From: Alphaproteobacteria bacterium
Lineage (GTDB): Bacteria > Pseudomonadota > Alphaproteobacteria > Rhizobiales > Rhizobiaceae
NCBI GenBank assembly: GCA_016861165.1
Contig: BOKV01000005.1
Coordinates: 1 to 64,000 of the forward strand
Direction of reading: 5' to 3'
DNA: 64,000 nucleotides
The position numbers were made by a program, and so were the translations under genes. This document shows positions 16,311 through 23,681 of this stretch, piece by piece. A model generated the notes under the pieces. The model saw only the letters and a list, made by a program, of their open reading frames with translations. It had not been told where the DNA came from and did no database searches. Each line of letters starts with the position of its first letter. The first letter of the stretch is position 1.

Positions 16311-16330
16311 ATATAAAGAACTCTTTATAT
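16311..16330. promoter_or_regulatory. Methionine-cycle-regulator-like operator (SahR-type) before the MeTr gene
   Basis: ATATAAAGA (16311-16319), AC, TCTTTATAT (16322-16330) is a perfect 9-bp dyad in an otherwise GC-rich gap. It lies 33 bp before the methyltransferase ATG. It resembles the AT-rich palindrome I know for SahR/ArsR-type regulators of methionine-cycle genes in Rhizobiales. That match is from memory and not confirmed here. It probably overlaps the promoter of 16363-19790. Confidence 0.6.
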
Positions 16331-16362
16331 CATCTGGAACCCAGCCCAGGAGCCCGCCGCGC

Positions 16363-17319
16363 ATGACCCACACCCTCGTCGCCTCCCAGTCCCGTGAAGT
16401 CGTCATCGGATTCGACAAGCCGTTCTGCGTCATCGGCGAGCGCATCAACCCGACCGGCCGCAAGAAGCTCGCCGCCGAGATGGTCGAGGGCAATTTCGAG
16501 ACGGTCAGGAAGGACGCGCTCGAACAGGTCGCCGCCGGCGCCACCATGCTGGATGTCAACGCCGGCGTCACCGCCGTCGACCCCAACGCCACCGAGCCGG
16601 CGCTGCTCGTCCAGACGCTGCAGATCGTCCAGGACCTGGTCGACGTGCCGCTGTCGATCGATTCCTCGGTCACCGCCGCCATCGAGGCGGCGCTCAAAGT
16701 GGCGAAGGGCCGGCCACTGGTCAATTCGGTCACCGGCGAGGAGGAGAAGCTGGAGGCGATCCTGCCGCTGATCAAGAAGTACGACGTGCCGGTTGTCGCC
16801 ATCTCCAACGACGAGACCGGCATCTCGATGGACCCGGACGTGCGTTTCGCGGTGGCCAGGAAGATCGTCGAGCGCGCCGCCGACCACGGCATCAAGAGCC
16901 ACGACATCGTCGTCGACCCGCTGGTCATGCCGATCGGCGCGCTGGGCGACGCCGGCCGCCAGGTGTTCGCGCTGGTGCGCCGCCTGCGCGAGGAACTGAA
17001 GGTCAACACCACCTGCGGCCTGTCCAACATCTCCTTCGGCCTGCCGCACCGCCACGGGGTCAACGCCGCCTTCATCCCCATGGTCATCGCCTCCGGCATG
17101 ACCTCGGCGATCATGAATCCGTGCCGGCCGCAGGAGATGGAGGCCGTGCGTGGCGCCAACGTGCTGATGGGGACCGACGAGAATTGCGCGACCTGGATCA
17201 TGACCTATCGCGACTATGCCCCGGCGGCCCCGGCCGCTGCGGCGGCCGCCTCTCCCGGGGGCGGTGCCCGCCCCGGCCGGCGCGGCGGCCGTGCGGCGCG
17301 TGTCGGAGCAGCGGGTTAG
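16363..17319 (+). CDS. Methyltetrahydrofolate:corrinoid methyltransferase
   Basis: 318 residues. The pterin-binding barrel is recognised from CVIGERINPTGRKKLAAEM, LDVNAGVTAVDPN, PLSIDSSVTAAIEAAL, and GRPLVNSVTGEEE. 'VKVNTTCGLSNISFGLPHR'-type strands follow. It would move the methyl group from the methylated corrinoid protein (709-1419) to THF, or the reverse. The last 30 residues are a Gly/Ala/Arg low-complexity tail beyond the family core. The gene starts a transcript behind the 16311-16330 dyad. Confidence 0.9.
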   Translation: MTHTLVASQSREVVIGFDKPFCVIGERINPTGRKKLAAEMVEGNFETVRKDALEQVAAGATMLDVNAGVTAVDPNATEPALLVQTLQIVQDLVDVPLSIDSSVTAAIEAALKVAKGRPLVNSVTGEEEKLEAILPLIKKYDVPVVAISNDETGISMDPDVRFAVARKIVERAADHGIKSHDIVVDPLVMPIGALGDAGRQVFALVRRLREELKVNTTCGLSNISFGLPHRHGVNAAFIPMVIASGMTSAIMNPCRPQEMEAVRGANVLMGTDENCATWIMTYRDYAPAAPAAAAAASPGGGARPGRRGGRAARVGAAG

Positions 17320-17413
17320 CCATGTGACCACCATGTCCATGCCATTGAGACCGGTGGAGCGCGCCGTTGGCAGATAGATTGAGCCGGATTTGAACGCACT
17401 CTCGAACATCGCC

Positions 17414-17485
17414 GACCCCCTCGTCCTGTTCATGCCGTCGGGCAAGCGCGGGCGCTTCCCCGTCGGCACGCCGGTGCTCGACGCG
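17414..17485 (+). repeat. Duplicated 5' end of the activator gene
   Basis: These 72 bp match 17781-17852, the start of the activator gene, with only two mismatches (97%). The copies are 367 bp apart and in the same direction. The upstream copy lies in an open frame from a TTG at 17390 that gives the same first 20-odd residues (ADPLVLFMPSGKR, then FPVGTPVLDA). It then enters unrelated sequence, so it is a truncated, non-functional copy. The gap 17320-17774 has no other gene. Confidence 0.85.
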
Positions 17486-17780
17486 AAACCGGACACTGTG
17501 GGGGTGCCATACCCCCGGGCGCTGCCCTTTGCTCTGCGTCACCCCGGTTGCCATGCAAACCGGGGTCGATTGGCCTGTCGGCTTTCAGAAGAAGGGCGAA
17601 GGGCGAGAGCGCAGCCACATCCCAAGCATTCATTCGCGGCAACCGCCAATGGATCCCGGCTCGCAGTAGCGGCCGGGATGACGCCCAGTGAAGGCCCGCG
17701 CCGTGACCTACGGCAACGTCGCTGTTCAATTCAGACTCCGTTCTCCGACCTCACGTCATTGGAGAGGGGCGCCCATGACT
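17486..17780. repeat. Hairpin-rich insert between duplicated gene starts
   Basis: The 295 bp between the two copies hold three perfect inverted repeats. GGGGGT/ACCCCC is at 17500-17516, ACCCCGGTT/AACCGGGGT at 17541-17566, and ATCCCGGC/GCCGGGAT at 17653-17679. The first two share GCCAT in the loop. The pattern is that of small rhizobial palindromic mosaic elements, but I cannot name one. I see no transposase or coding content. The activator's Shine-Dalgarno (GGAGAGGGG at 17761) and its ATG fall inside the last bases. Confidence 0.6.
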
Positions 17781-19790
17781 GACCCCCTCGTCCTGTTCAT
17801 GCCGTCGGGCAAGCGCGGGCGCTTTCCCGTCGGCACGCCGGTACTCGACGCGGCCCGCCAGCTCGGCGTCTATGTCGAGAGCGTGTGCGGCGGCCGCGGC
17901 ATCTGCGGGCGCTGCCAGATCGAGGTGCAGGAAGGCCATTTCGCCAAGCACAAGATCACTTCCGCCGGCGACCACATCTCGCCGCCCGGCGCCAAGGAGC
18001 TGCGCTACGCCGACAAGCGCGAGCTCAAGCCCGGCCGGCGCCTGTCCTGCTCGGCCACCATCCAGGGCGACCTCGTCGTCGACGTGCCGCAGGACGCCAT
18101 TGTCAACGCCCAGGTCGTGCGCAAGGCCGCCGCCACCCGGCCGATCGAGCGCCACCCGGCGGTTCACCTGTGCTATGTCGAGGTCGACGAACCCGACATG
18201 ATGAAGCCGCTCGGCGATCTCGACCGGCTGAAGGTGGTGCTGTCGCGTGACTGGGGCTATGAGCGCCTCGACACCGATTTCGCGCTGCTGACCGGCGTCC
18301 AGAAGGTGCTGCGCGACGGCGGCTGGACCGCCACCGCCGCCATCCACAGGGATGCCGATACCGACACCGCCCGCATCATCGGCCTGTGGCCCGGGCTCAA
18401 GAACGAGGCCTACGGCATCGCCTGCGACATCGGTTCGACCACCATCGCCATGCATCTGGTGTCGCTGCTGTCGGGCCGCATCCTCGCCTCCTCGGGCCTG
18501 CCTAACCCGCAGATCCGCTTCGGCGAGGACCTGATGAGCCGCGTCTCCTATGTGATGATGAACGCCGACGGCGCCGGCGCGATGACGCGGGCGGTGCGCG
18601 AGGCCGTCAACGAGCTGATCGGCAAGGTCTGCACCGAGGCCTCGGTCAACCGCCAGGACATCCTCGACCTCGTCTTCGTCGGCAACCCGGTGATGCACCA
18701 CCTGTTCCTCGGCATCGACCCGACCGAGCTGGGCGGCGCCCCCTTCGCGCTGGCCACCTCAGGCGCCGTGCATCTGGCCGCCGCCGAGATCGGCATCGCC
18801 GTCCATCCGGGCGCCCGCGTCTATGTGCTGCCCTGCATCGCCGGCCATGTCGGCGCCGACGCCGCCGCCGCCACCCTGTCGGAGGGTCCGCACCGCCAGG
18901 ATCGCATGATGCTGCTCGTCGATGTCGGCACCAATGCCGAGATCGTGCTCGGCAACCGCCATCGCGTCGTCGCGTGCTCCTCGCCGACCGGGCCGGCCTT
19001 CGAGGGCGCCGAGATATCGGGCGGCCAGCGCGCCGCGCCCGGCGCCATCGAACGGGTGCGCATCGATCCCGCCACGCTGGAGCCGCGCTACCGCGTCATC
19101 GGCGTCGAGCAGTGGTCGGACGAGCCTGGCTTCGCCGAGGCCGCCAGTGGCATCGGCGTCACCGGCATCTGCGGCTCGGGCATCATCGAGGTCATCGCCG
19201 AGATGTTCCTGGCCGGCATCATCACCGCCGACGGCGTCATTGACGGCGCGCTCGCCGCCCGCAGCCGGCGGATCGTCGCGAGCGGCCGCACCTTCTCCTA
19301 CGTCCTGACCGACAGCGAGCCGAAGATCACCATCACCCAGAACGATGTGCGTGCCATCCAGCTCGCCAAGGCCGCGCTCTATGCCGGGGTGAAGCTGCTC
19401 ATGGGCAAGCAGGGCGTCGACCATGTCGACTGCATTCGCCTCGCCGGCGCCTTCGGCTCCTACATCGATCCGAAATACGCAATGGTGCTGGGGCTGATCC
19501 CCGACTGCGATCTCGCCGAGGTCAAGGCCGTCGGCAATGCCGCCGGTGATGGTGCGCTGATGGCGCTTCTGAACCGCAACCATCGCCGCCAGATCGAGGA
19601 GACGGTTCGCGGCATCGACAAGATCGAAACCGCGCTCGAGCCCGATTTCCAGCGCTTTTTCGTCGACGCCATGGCGATGCCCAACAAGCGCGATCCCTTC
19701 CCCCGCCTCGCCGCCGCCGTCAGCCTGCCGGCGCCGCGCGAACCCGCCACGACCGAAGTGGGGGGCCGGCGCCGGAGGCGGGCAAGGTGA
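17775..19790 (+). CDS. ASKHA-type reductive activator of corrinoid proteins (DUF4445, [2Fe-2S])
   Basis: 671 residues. The N-terminal ferredoxin domain has CGGRGICGRC with a later RLSC, a [2Fe-2S] site of C-X5-C-X2-C ... C form. The linker and C-terminal ASKHA ATPase domains follow, with AYGIACDIGSTTIAMHL, LLVDVGTNAEIVLG, GICGSGIIEVIAEM, and DCIRLAGAFGSYI. Such proteins use ATP and a low-potential electron to reduce inactive Co(II) corrinoid to Co(I). The ATG at 17775 has a strong Shine-Dalgarno 6 bp away. The C-terminal tail is basic (GGRRRRRAR). The gene's 5' end is duplicated upstream. Confidence 0.9.
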   Translation: MTDPLVLFMPSGKRGRFPVGTPVLDAARQLGVYVESVCGGRGICGRCQIEVQEGHFAKHKITSAGDHISPPGAKELRYADKRELKPGRRLSCSATIQGDLVVDVPQDAIVNAQVVRKAAATRPIERHPAVHLCYVEVDEPDMMKPLGDLDRLKVVLSRDWGYERLDTDFALLTGVQKVLRDGGWTATAAIHRDADTDTARIIGLWPGLKNEAYGIACDIGSTTIAMHLVSLLSGRILASSGLPNPQIRFGEDLMSRVSYVMMNADGAGAMTRAVREAVNELIGKVCTEASVNRQDILDLVFVGNPVMHHLFLGIDPTELGGAPFALATSGAVHLAAAEIGIAVHPGARVYVLPCIAGHVGADAAAATLSEGPHRQDRMMLLVDVGTNAEIVLGNRHRVVACSSPTGPAFEGAEISGGQRAAPGAIERVRIDPATLEPRYRVIGVEQWSDEPGFAEAASGIGVTGICGSGIIEVIAEMFLAGIITADGVIDGALAARSRRIVASGRTFSYVLTDSEPKITITQNDVRAIQLAKAALYAGVKLLMGKQGVDHVDCIRLAGAFGSYIDPKYAMVLGLIPDCDLAEVKAVGNAAGDGALMALLNRNHRRQIEETVRGIDKIETALEPDFQRFFVDAMAMPNKRDPFPRLAAAVSLPAPREPATTEVGGRRRRRAR

Positions 19791-19941
19791 ATGGCGGTGA
19801 ATAGTGAGTAGTGAATGGTCAGTGATCGTTGGTGCTATTCATAGAGATTCTGTCAACCAACGATTTCCGTATGACCAAAGTAGTTCCTGCAATCTCCGAA
19901 TTCTACCATTCACCATCCACCATTAGCCATTCACGATTCAC
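19784..19941. repeat. Nested inverted repeats between two convergent genes
   Basis: The left arm (19784-19824) is a run of TGAATGG-like units. The right arm (19915-19941) is a run of CCATTCAC-like units, so the arms can pair. Inside them ATCGTTGGT (19825-19833) and ACCAACGAT (19856-19864) form a perfect 9-bp stem. The element spans the activator stop and the LysR stop, so it probably acts as a bidirectional terminator. The units look like a simple-sequence intergenic repeat. Confidence 0.65.
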
Positions 19942-20831
19942 TTCCCCATCGCCGCGAACGACGCCCGCAGATGGTCGGCCGCCGCAAGCACTGGAGCGCT
20001 GGCGTTCTCGGCGACGATCATGCCGAGCGCGTATTCGGGCAGTTCCGGCAGGCCGTATTTCGGGTCGGCCTCGACCACCATGCCGTTCAGAGCCGAACTC
20101 GGTATCGGCGCCACCGCCAGGTCGGCCAGAACCGCGGCGCGCTGACCCGAGATGTGCGCGCTCAGAAAGGCGATGCGGTAGTCGCGGCCCTGCGCCTCGA
20201 GCCGCGACAGCCCTGCCTTGCGCCAGATGCAGCCCTCCTCCCACACCGAGACCGGCAGCGGGTCCTGCTCGGCGGCCACGCCGCCCTTGGCGCACGCCCA
20301 TACCAGCCGCTCGCGGAACAGGATTTCGGCTGACGCCTCGACGCCCTTGATTCCGGCCTCGCAGGTGATCAGCGCCAGGTCGACCTGGCGCTGGCGCACC
20401 CGCTCGGACAGTTCGCCCGAGCCGGCGACGATGACATTGACGGTGACGCCGCAATGGCTGTCGGCGAAACGGCGCAACATTTCCGGCAGGAAACGCTCGG
20501 CCACGTCGTCGGGCGTACCGAGCCGCACCTCGCCGGCGATGTCGGGCTGGATGAAGCGCGCCATCGTCTCGCGGTTGAGCGCCAGCACCCGCCGGGCATG
20601 CTCGAGCAGCATCTCGCCCTCGCGCGTCAGCGACACCGAGCGCGAGTCGCGCACCAGCACCGGCTTGCCCAGCAGGTCTTCGAGCTTCTTGATCTGCATC
20701 GACACCGCCGACGGCGTGCGGAACACGGCCGAGGCGGCGCCGGCGAAGCTGCCGGTATCGACGATGGCGACGAAGGTCCGCAACAGGTCCAGTTCCAGCA
20801 GCGGCACCGGATGATTGAGCGCAAGGTTCAT
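19938..20831 (-). CDS. LysR-family transcriptional regulator
   Basis: 297 residues. The winged helix is at residues 10-70: PLLELDLLRTFVAIVDTGSF, then FRTPSAVSMQIKKLEDLLGK and LVRDSRSVSLTREGEMLLEHA. The C-terminal ligand-binding domain begins GEVRLGTPDDVAERFLPEML. The ATG at 20831 fits the family. The divergent gene is DUF1127 (20981), and a TTGATT-G-AATCAA dyad lies between them. LysR/DUF1127 pairs of this sort recur in Rhizobiales. The target is probably the divergent gene and the LysR gene itself. Confidence 0.88.
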   Translation of the reverse strand: MNLALNHPVPLLELDLLRTFVAIVDTGSFAGAASAVFRTPSAVSMQIKKLEDLLGKPVLVRDSRSVSLTREGEMLLEHARRVLALNRETMARFIQPDIAGEVRLGTPDDVAERFLPEMLRRFADSHCGVTVNVIVAGSGELSERVRQRQVDLALITCEAGIKGVEASAEILFRERLVWACAKGGVAAEQDPLPVSVWEEGCIWRKAGLSRLEAQGRDYRIAFLSAHISGQRAAVLADLAVAPIPSSALNGMVVEADPKYGLPELPEYALGMIVAENASAPVLAAADHLRASFAAMGK

Positions 20832-20906
20832 GCGGGAGCTTCCATCTCGTTGCGCCCTTGCGGGCATCGTTCAGTTTCTCTGACCTCTAGCATCATATCA
20901 TTTCGT

Positions 20907-20919
20907 TTGATTGAATCAA
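20907..20919. promoter_or_regulatory. LysR-box-like dyad
   Basis: TTGATT (20907-20912), G, AATCAA (20914-20919) is a perfect 13-bp dyad of the T-N11-A kind. It sits 75 bp from the LysR start and 61 bp from the DUF1127 start. This fits a LysR operator controlling both genes, but binding is inferred. Confidence 0.5.
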
Positions 20920-20980
20920 CCATTTTTCCCATATCTCGATCACGGACGCACCGACGGTCCGCATCGAAGGAGAGAGAGCC

Positions 20981-21154
20981 ATGACATTCCCCGCTTCCCT
21001 GTTCGACGCCTGGCGCACCTATTCGCGGCAGCGCCAGGAGCGCCGCATCCACCGCCAGACCATCAACGCGGTGAGCGATCTGCCGACGCACATCCTCAAG
21101 GACATCGGCTGGCCCGGCGCCTACGAGCGCCAGCGCAAGTACCACCAGTGGTGA
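20981..21154 (+). CDS. DUF1127 small protein
   Basis: A 57-residue protein. The first half is amphipathic with RRIHRQTINAVSDLPTHILKD. The second half has the DUF1127 signature (LKDIGWPGAYERQRKYHQ). DUF1127 proteins are small, Arg-rich and stress-linked in alphaproteobacteria; some bind RNA. The ATG at 20981 follows GGAGAGAGAG. A strong terminator lies 37 bp downstream, so this is a single-gene transcript. Confidence 0.85.
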   Translation: MTFPASLFDAWRTYSRQRQERRIHRQTINAVSDLPTHILKDIGWPGAYERQRKYHQW

Positions 21155-21191
21155 GCCCGCATGCGCATCCTCCCGGACGCACGCCGCCCAT

Positions 21192-21227
21192 GAAGAGCCG
21201 GGAAGCCCTCCCGGCTCTTCCCTTTTT
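21192..21227 (+). terminator. Strong intrinsic terminator after the DUF1127 gene
   Basis: A perfect 12-bp stem (GAAGAGCCGGGA at 21192-21203, TCCCGGCTCTTC at 21209-21220) with a 5-base loop (AGCCC) is followed directly by CCTTTTT (21221-21227). This is the classic rho-independent form. Confidence 0.9.
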
Positions 21228-21317
21228 GCCGTGGCCTGTTGCGGCGCAGCCCTTGCGCGAGCGGACCGAAAGCCGGAAGCTGGCGCCGACTTCGGGGGTC
21301 GCTGACGGGAGCCCGGC

Positions 21318-23279
21318 ATGCCGCTTGACGATTCTGAACTCGGCCTGTTCCGGCCGATCACCAGACGCGACTTCCTGAACGGCACCGCCCTCGCCATCGG
21401 CGCCGCCGCTGCCCCCGGCGTCATCCTGCCGCGCCGCGCCCGCGCCCAGAATTTCTACCCGCCGGCGCTGACCGGCCTGCGCGGCCACCACGACGGCTCC
21501 TTCGAGACGATGCACGCGCTGCGCGACGGCGAACTCACCGTCGATGCCGGTTCGATCGCCGAGACCGGCGAGACCTACGATCTGGTGGTGGTCGGCGGCG
21601 GCATCAGCGGCCTCGCCGCAGCGTTCCAGTACCGCGAGCAGAATGGCCCGGCGAGCCGCATCCTCATCCTCGACAATCACGACGATTTCGGCGGCCACGC
21701 CCGGCGCAACGAGTTCACCGCCTCCGACGGGCGCCTCGTCATCGGCTATGGCGGCTCGCAGTCGCTGCAGTCGCCCTCCTTGTTCTCGCCGGCGGTGCGC
21801 GTGCTGATGGAGCGTCTCGGCGTCGAGCCCAGCCGCTTCGAGCAATATTATGACAGTGCCTGGTACGAGTATCGTGGCCTCGCCGAGGGCTTCTTCTTCG
21901 CCGCCGAGAGTTTCGGCGCCGACCGCCTTGTGCGCCTGTCGGAACTGGCCGCCGACTGGGTTGGCGCCGCGCCGCTTGCCGACAAGGCCAGGGCCGACCT
22001 GATCGAGCTGTTCGACAGCCCGCGCGACTATTTCGCCGGCATGGACCGCGCCGCCCGGCTCGAGCTGATGACGCGGCTCACCTATGCCGACTTCCTCAAG
22101 GACTACGTCAAGGCCGATCCGCAGGTCACCGCCTTCTTGCAGACCTCGACCCATGAGTATTTCGGCTGCGGCATCGATGCGGTCACCTGCGCCGATGCCT
22201 GGTCGATCGGCAATCCGGGCTTCGATGCGATGGACCTCGGCGACGAGCCGCTGCGCGCCATGAGCCCGTCGGGCCGGCTCAACTTCACCGACCCCGACGA
22301 CTACATCCACCATTTCCCCGACGGCAATGCCTCGATCGCCCGCCTGCTGGTGCGCGCGCTGGTGCCCGGCGTGCTGACCGGCACCACCATGGAGGACATC
22401 GTCCTTTCCGGCTGTGATTACGGCAGGCTCGATCTGGCCGCCAATCCGGTCCGCATCCGCCTCGACGCGACCGCCTTGCGTGTGCGCCATGAGGGCGACC
22501 CGGCCAGCGCCCGTTCGGTCGAGGTGGTCTATGCCAGGGGCGATTCGCTCCATCGGGTGACCGCTGGCCATGTCGTGCTCGCCTGCTTCAACCAGGTCGT
22601 CCCGCACATCGCGCCGGAGGTTGGCGACGAGCAGGCCGAGGCGTTGCGCGACCAGCAGAAAGTCCCCCTGCTCTACGCCAATGTGCTTCTGAGGGACTGG
22701 CGGGCGATGGCCGGGCTCGGCATTCACGCCTTTTCCTCGCCCGGCCACTATTGGGACAAGGTCGAGATGGACTTCCCCGTCTCGATGGGCGGCTACAGCT
22801 TTGCCGACAAGCCGGAGGACCCGGTGCTCCTGCATGTCGGCAAGGTCGCCGCCTTCCCCGGCGGCGGCCCACTGCGCGACCAGGCGCTCGCCGGGCGCTA
22901 CTGGGTGCAGGAGCAGACCTTCGAGGACATGGAGCGCGCGATCCGCGACCTGCTCGCCCGCGCGCTCGGTCCCGGCGGCTTCGATCCGGCCACCGACATC
23001 GAGGCGATCACCGTCAACCGCTGGTCGCACGGCTATGCCTATGAATACATGCGGCCGTGGGACGAGTACTGGCCGGACGGGCCGCTGCCGATCGAGACGG
23101 CGCGCAAGGGCTGGGGGCGCATCGCGATCGCCAATTCCGATGCCGGGGCCTATGCCTATGCCCATTCGGCGATCGACCAGGCGACGCGCGCGGTGCGCGA
23201 ACTGCTCGGCGAGCCGGCCGACGCGCCGGCGATCGCCGATTTTCCCGGTCCGCCCCGCGATGCCATCGGCCTCGATTGA
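21318..23279 (+). CDS. Tat-exported FAD-dependent amine oxidoreductase (spermidine dehydrogenase-like)
   Basis: 653 residues. The N-terminal twin-arginine segment (TRRDFLNGTALAIGAAAAPG) directs Tat export. The FAD-binding Rossmann motif is LVVVGGGISGLAAAFQY (about 90-106), with DNHDDFGGHARR after it. The remainder has amine-oxidase-like blocks (NRWSHGYAYEYMRPWDEYW). It resembles SpdH-type periplasmic spermidine dehydrogenases in length and layout. The natural substrate is not proven. The start at 21318 is an ATG in frame with the signal. Confidence 0.82.
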   Translation: MPLDDSELGLFRPITRRDFLNGTALAIGAAAAPGVILPRRARAQNFYPPALTGLRGHHDGSFETMHALRDGELTVDAGSIAETGETYDLVVVGGGISGLAAAFQYREQNGPASRILILDNHDDFGGHARRNEFTASDGRLVIGYGGSQSLQSPSLFSPAVRVLMERLGVEPSRFEQYYDSAWYEYRGLAEGFFFAAESFGADRLVRLSELAADWVGAAPLADKARADLIELFDSPRDYFAGMDRAARLELMTRLTYADFLKDYVKADPQVTAFLQTSTHEYFGCGIDAVTCADAWSIGNPGFDAMDLGDEPLRAMSPSGRLNFTDPDDYIHHFPDGNASIARLLVRALVPGVLTGTTMEDIVLSGCDYGRLDLAANPVRIRLDATALRVRHEGDPASARSVEVVYARGDSLHRVTAGHVVLACFNQVVPHIAPEVGDEQAEALRDQQKVPLLYANVLLRDWRAMAGLGIHAFSSPGHYWDKVEMDFPVSMGGYSFADKPEDPVLLHVGKVAAFPGGGPLRDQALAGRYWVQEQTFEDMERAIRDLLARALGPGGFDPATDIEAITVNRWSHGYAYEYMRPWDEYWPDGPLPIETARKGWGRIAIANSDAGAYAYAHSAIDQATRAVRELLGEPADAPAIADFPGPPRDAIGLD

Positions 23280-23288
23280 CCCGCCGCC

Positions 23289-23318
23289 TGCGACATTTTG
23301 GTTGGTGTCGCAAAATGT
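23289..23318. promoter_or_regulatory. Two mutually exclusive hairpins after the oxidoreductase gene
   Basis: TGCGAC (23289-23294) pairs with GTCGCA (23307-23312). ACATTTTG (23293-23300) pairs with CAAAATGT (23311-23318). The two stems share bases, so only one can form. This could be a terminator or a small attenuator just after the stop at 23279. No U-run follows. The rest of the 225-bp gap to the next small ORF holds no other gene. Confidence 0.35.
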
Positions 23319-23504
23319 GATGGCGCCCGTCGTTTTCGCTCTCGTCTTTTGCGCTGCACAATCCTATATCGGCAGCGTTGAATGAGCCGCCCCAGATTAA
23401 CCCTCCTCCGGGGCCAGGCGGTCCGCCGGTCGGCGGACAGCTCCCGGAATGCGGCAATGGTGCAAGGCGACTCCGTGTGAACCTTCTCATGTGGAGACGT
23501 TGAG

Positions 23505-23642
23505 ATGAAATCGCTCGCCCGCTTCTTCGCCTGCCGCCAGGCCAGCCTGAACACGCTCATCGCCCGCCGGCGCCTTGCCCAGACCATGCCCGGCGAGACC
23601 GGCGCCATGGCCGCGCTGCGCCTGACCGGCATCGCCCTCTGA
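23505..23642 (+). CDS. Small hypothetical protein
   Basis: A 45-codon ORF from ATG to TGA, beginning MKSLARFFACRQASLNTLIA. It is preceded by GTGGAGACGTTGAG as a Shine-Dalgarno and followed by a hairpin (23655-23677). It is basic with hydrophobic patches. It is short and I do not recognise a family, so it may not be a gene. Confidence 0.4.
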   Translation: MKSLARFFACRQASLNTLIARRRLAQTMPGETGAMAALRLTGIAL

Positions 23643-23654
23643 GAACTGTCGCAA

Positions 23655-23677
23655 GGCCCCGCCGTTTCGACGGGGCC
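23655..23677. terminator. Hairpin between the small ORF and the GT61 gene
   Basis: GGCCCCG (23655-23661) and CGGGGCC (23671-23677) form a 7-bp GC-rich stem with a 9-base loop. It is located between the two convergent stops. There is no clear U-tract, so its strength as a terminator is uncertain. Confidence 0.45.
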
Positions 23678-23681
23678 CGCG

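Noticed and set aside
17390-17782. Open frame of 130 codons starting with the activator's N-terminus
   Set aside because: It is a truncated copy of the real gene start followed by the hairpin-rich insert. It has no downstream domain.
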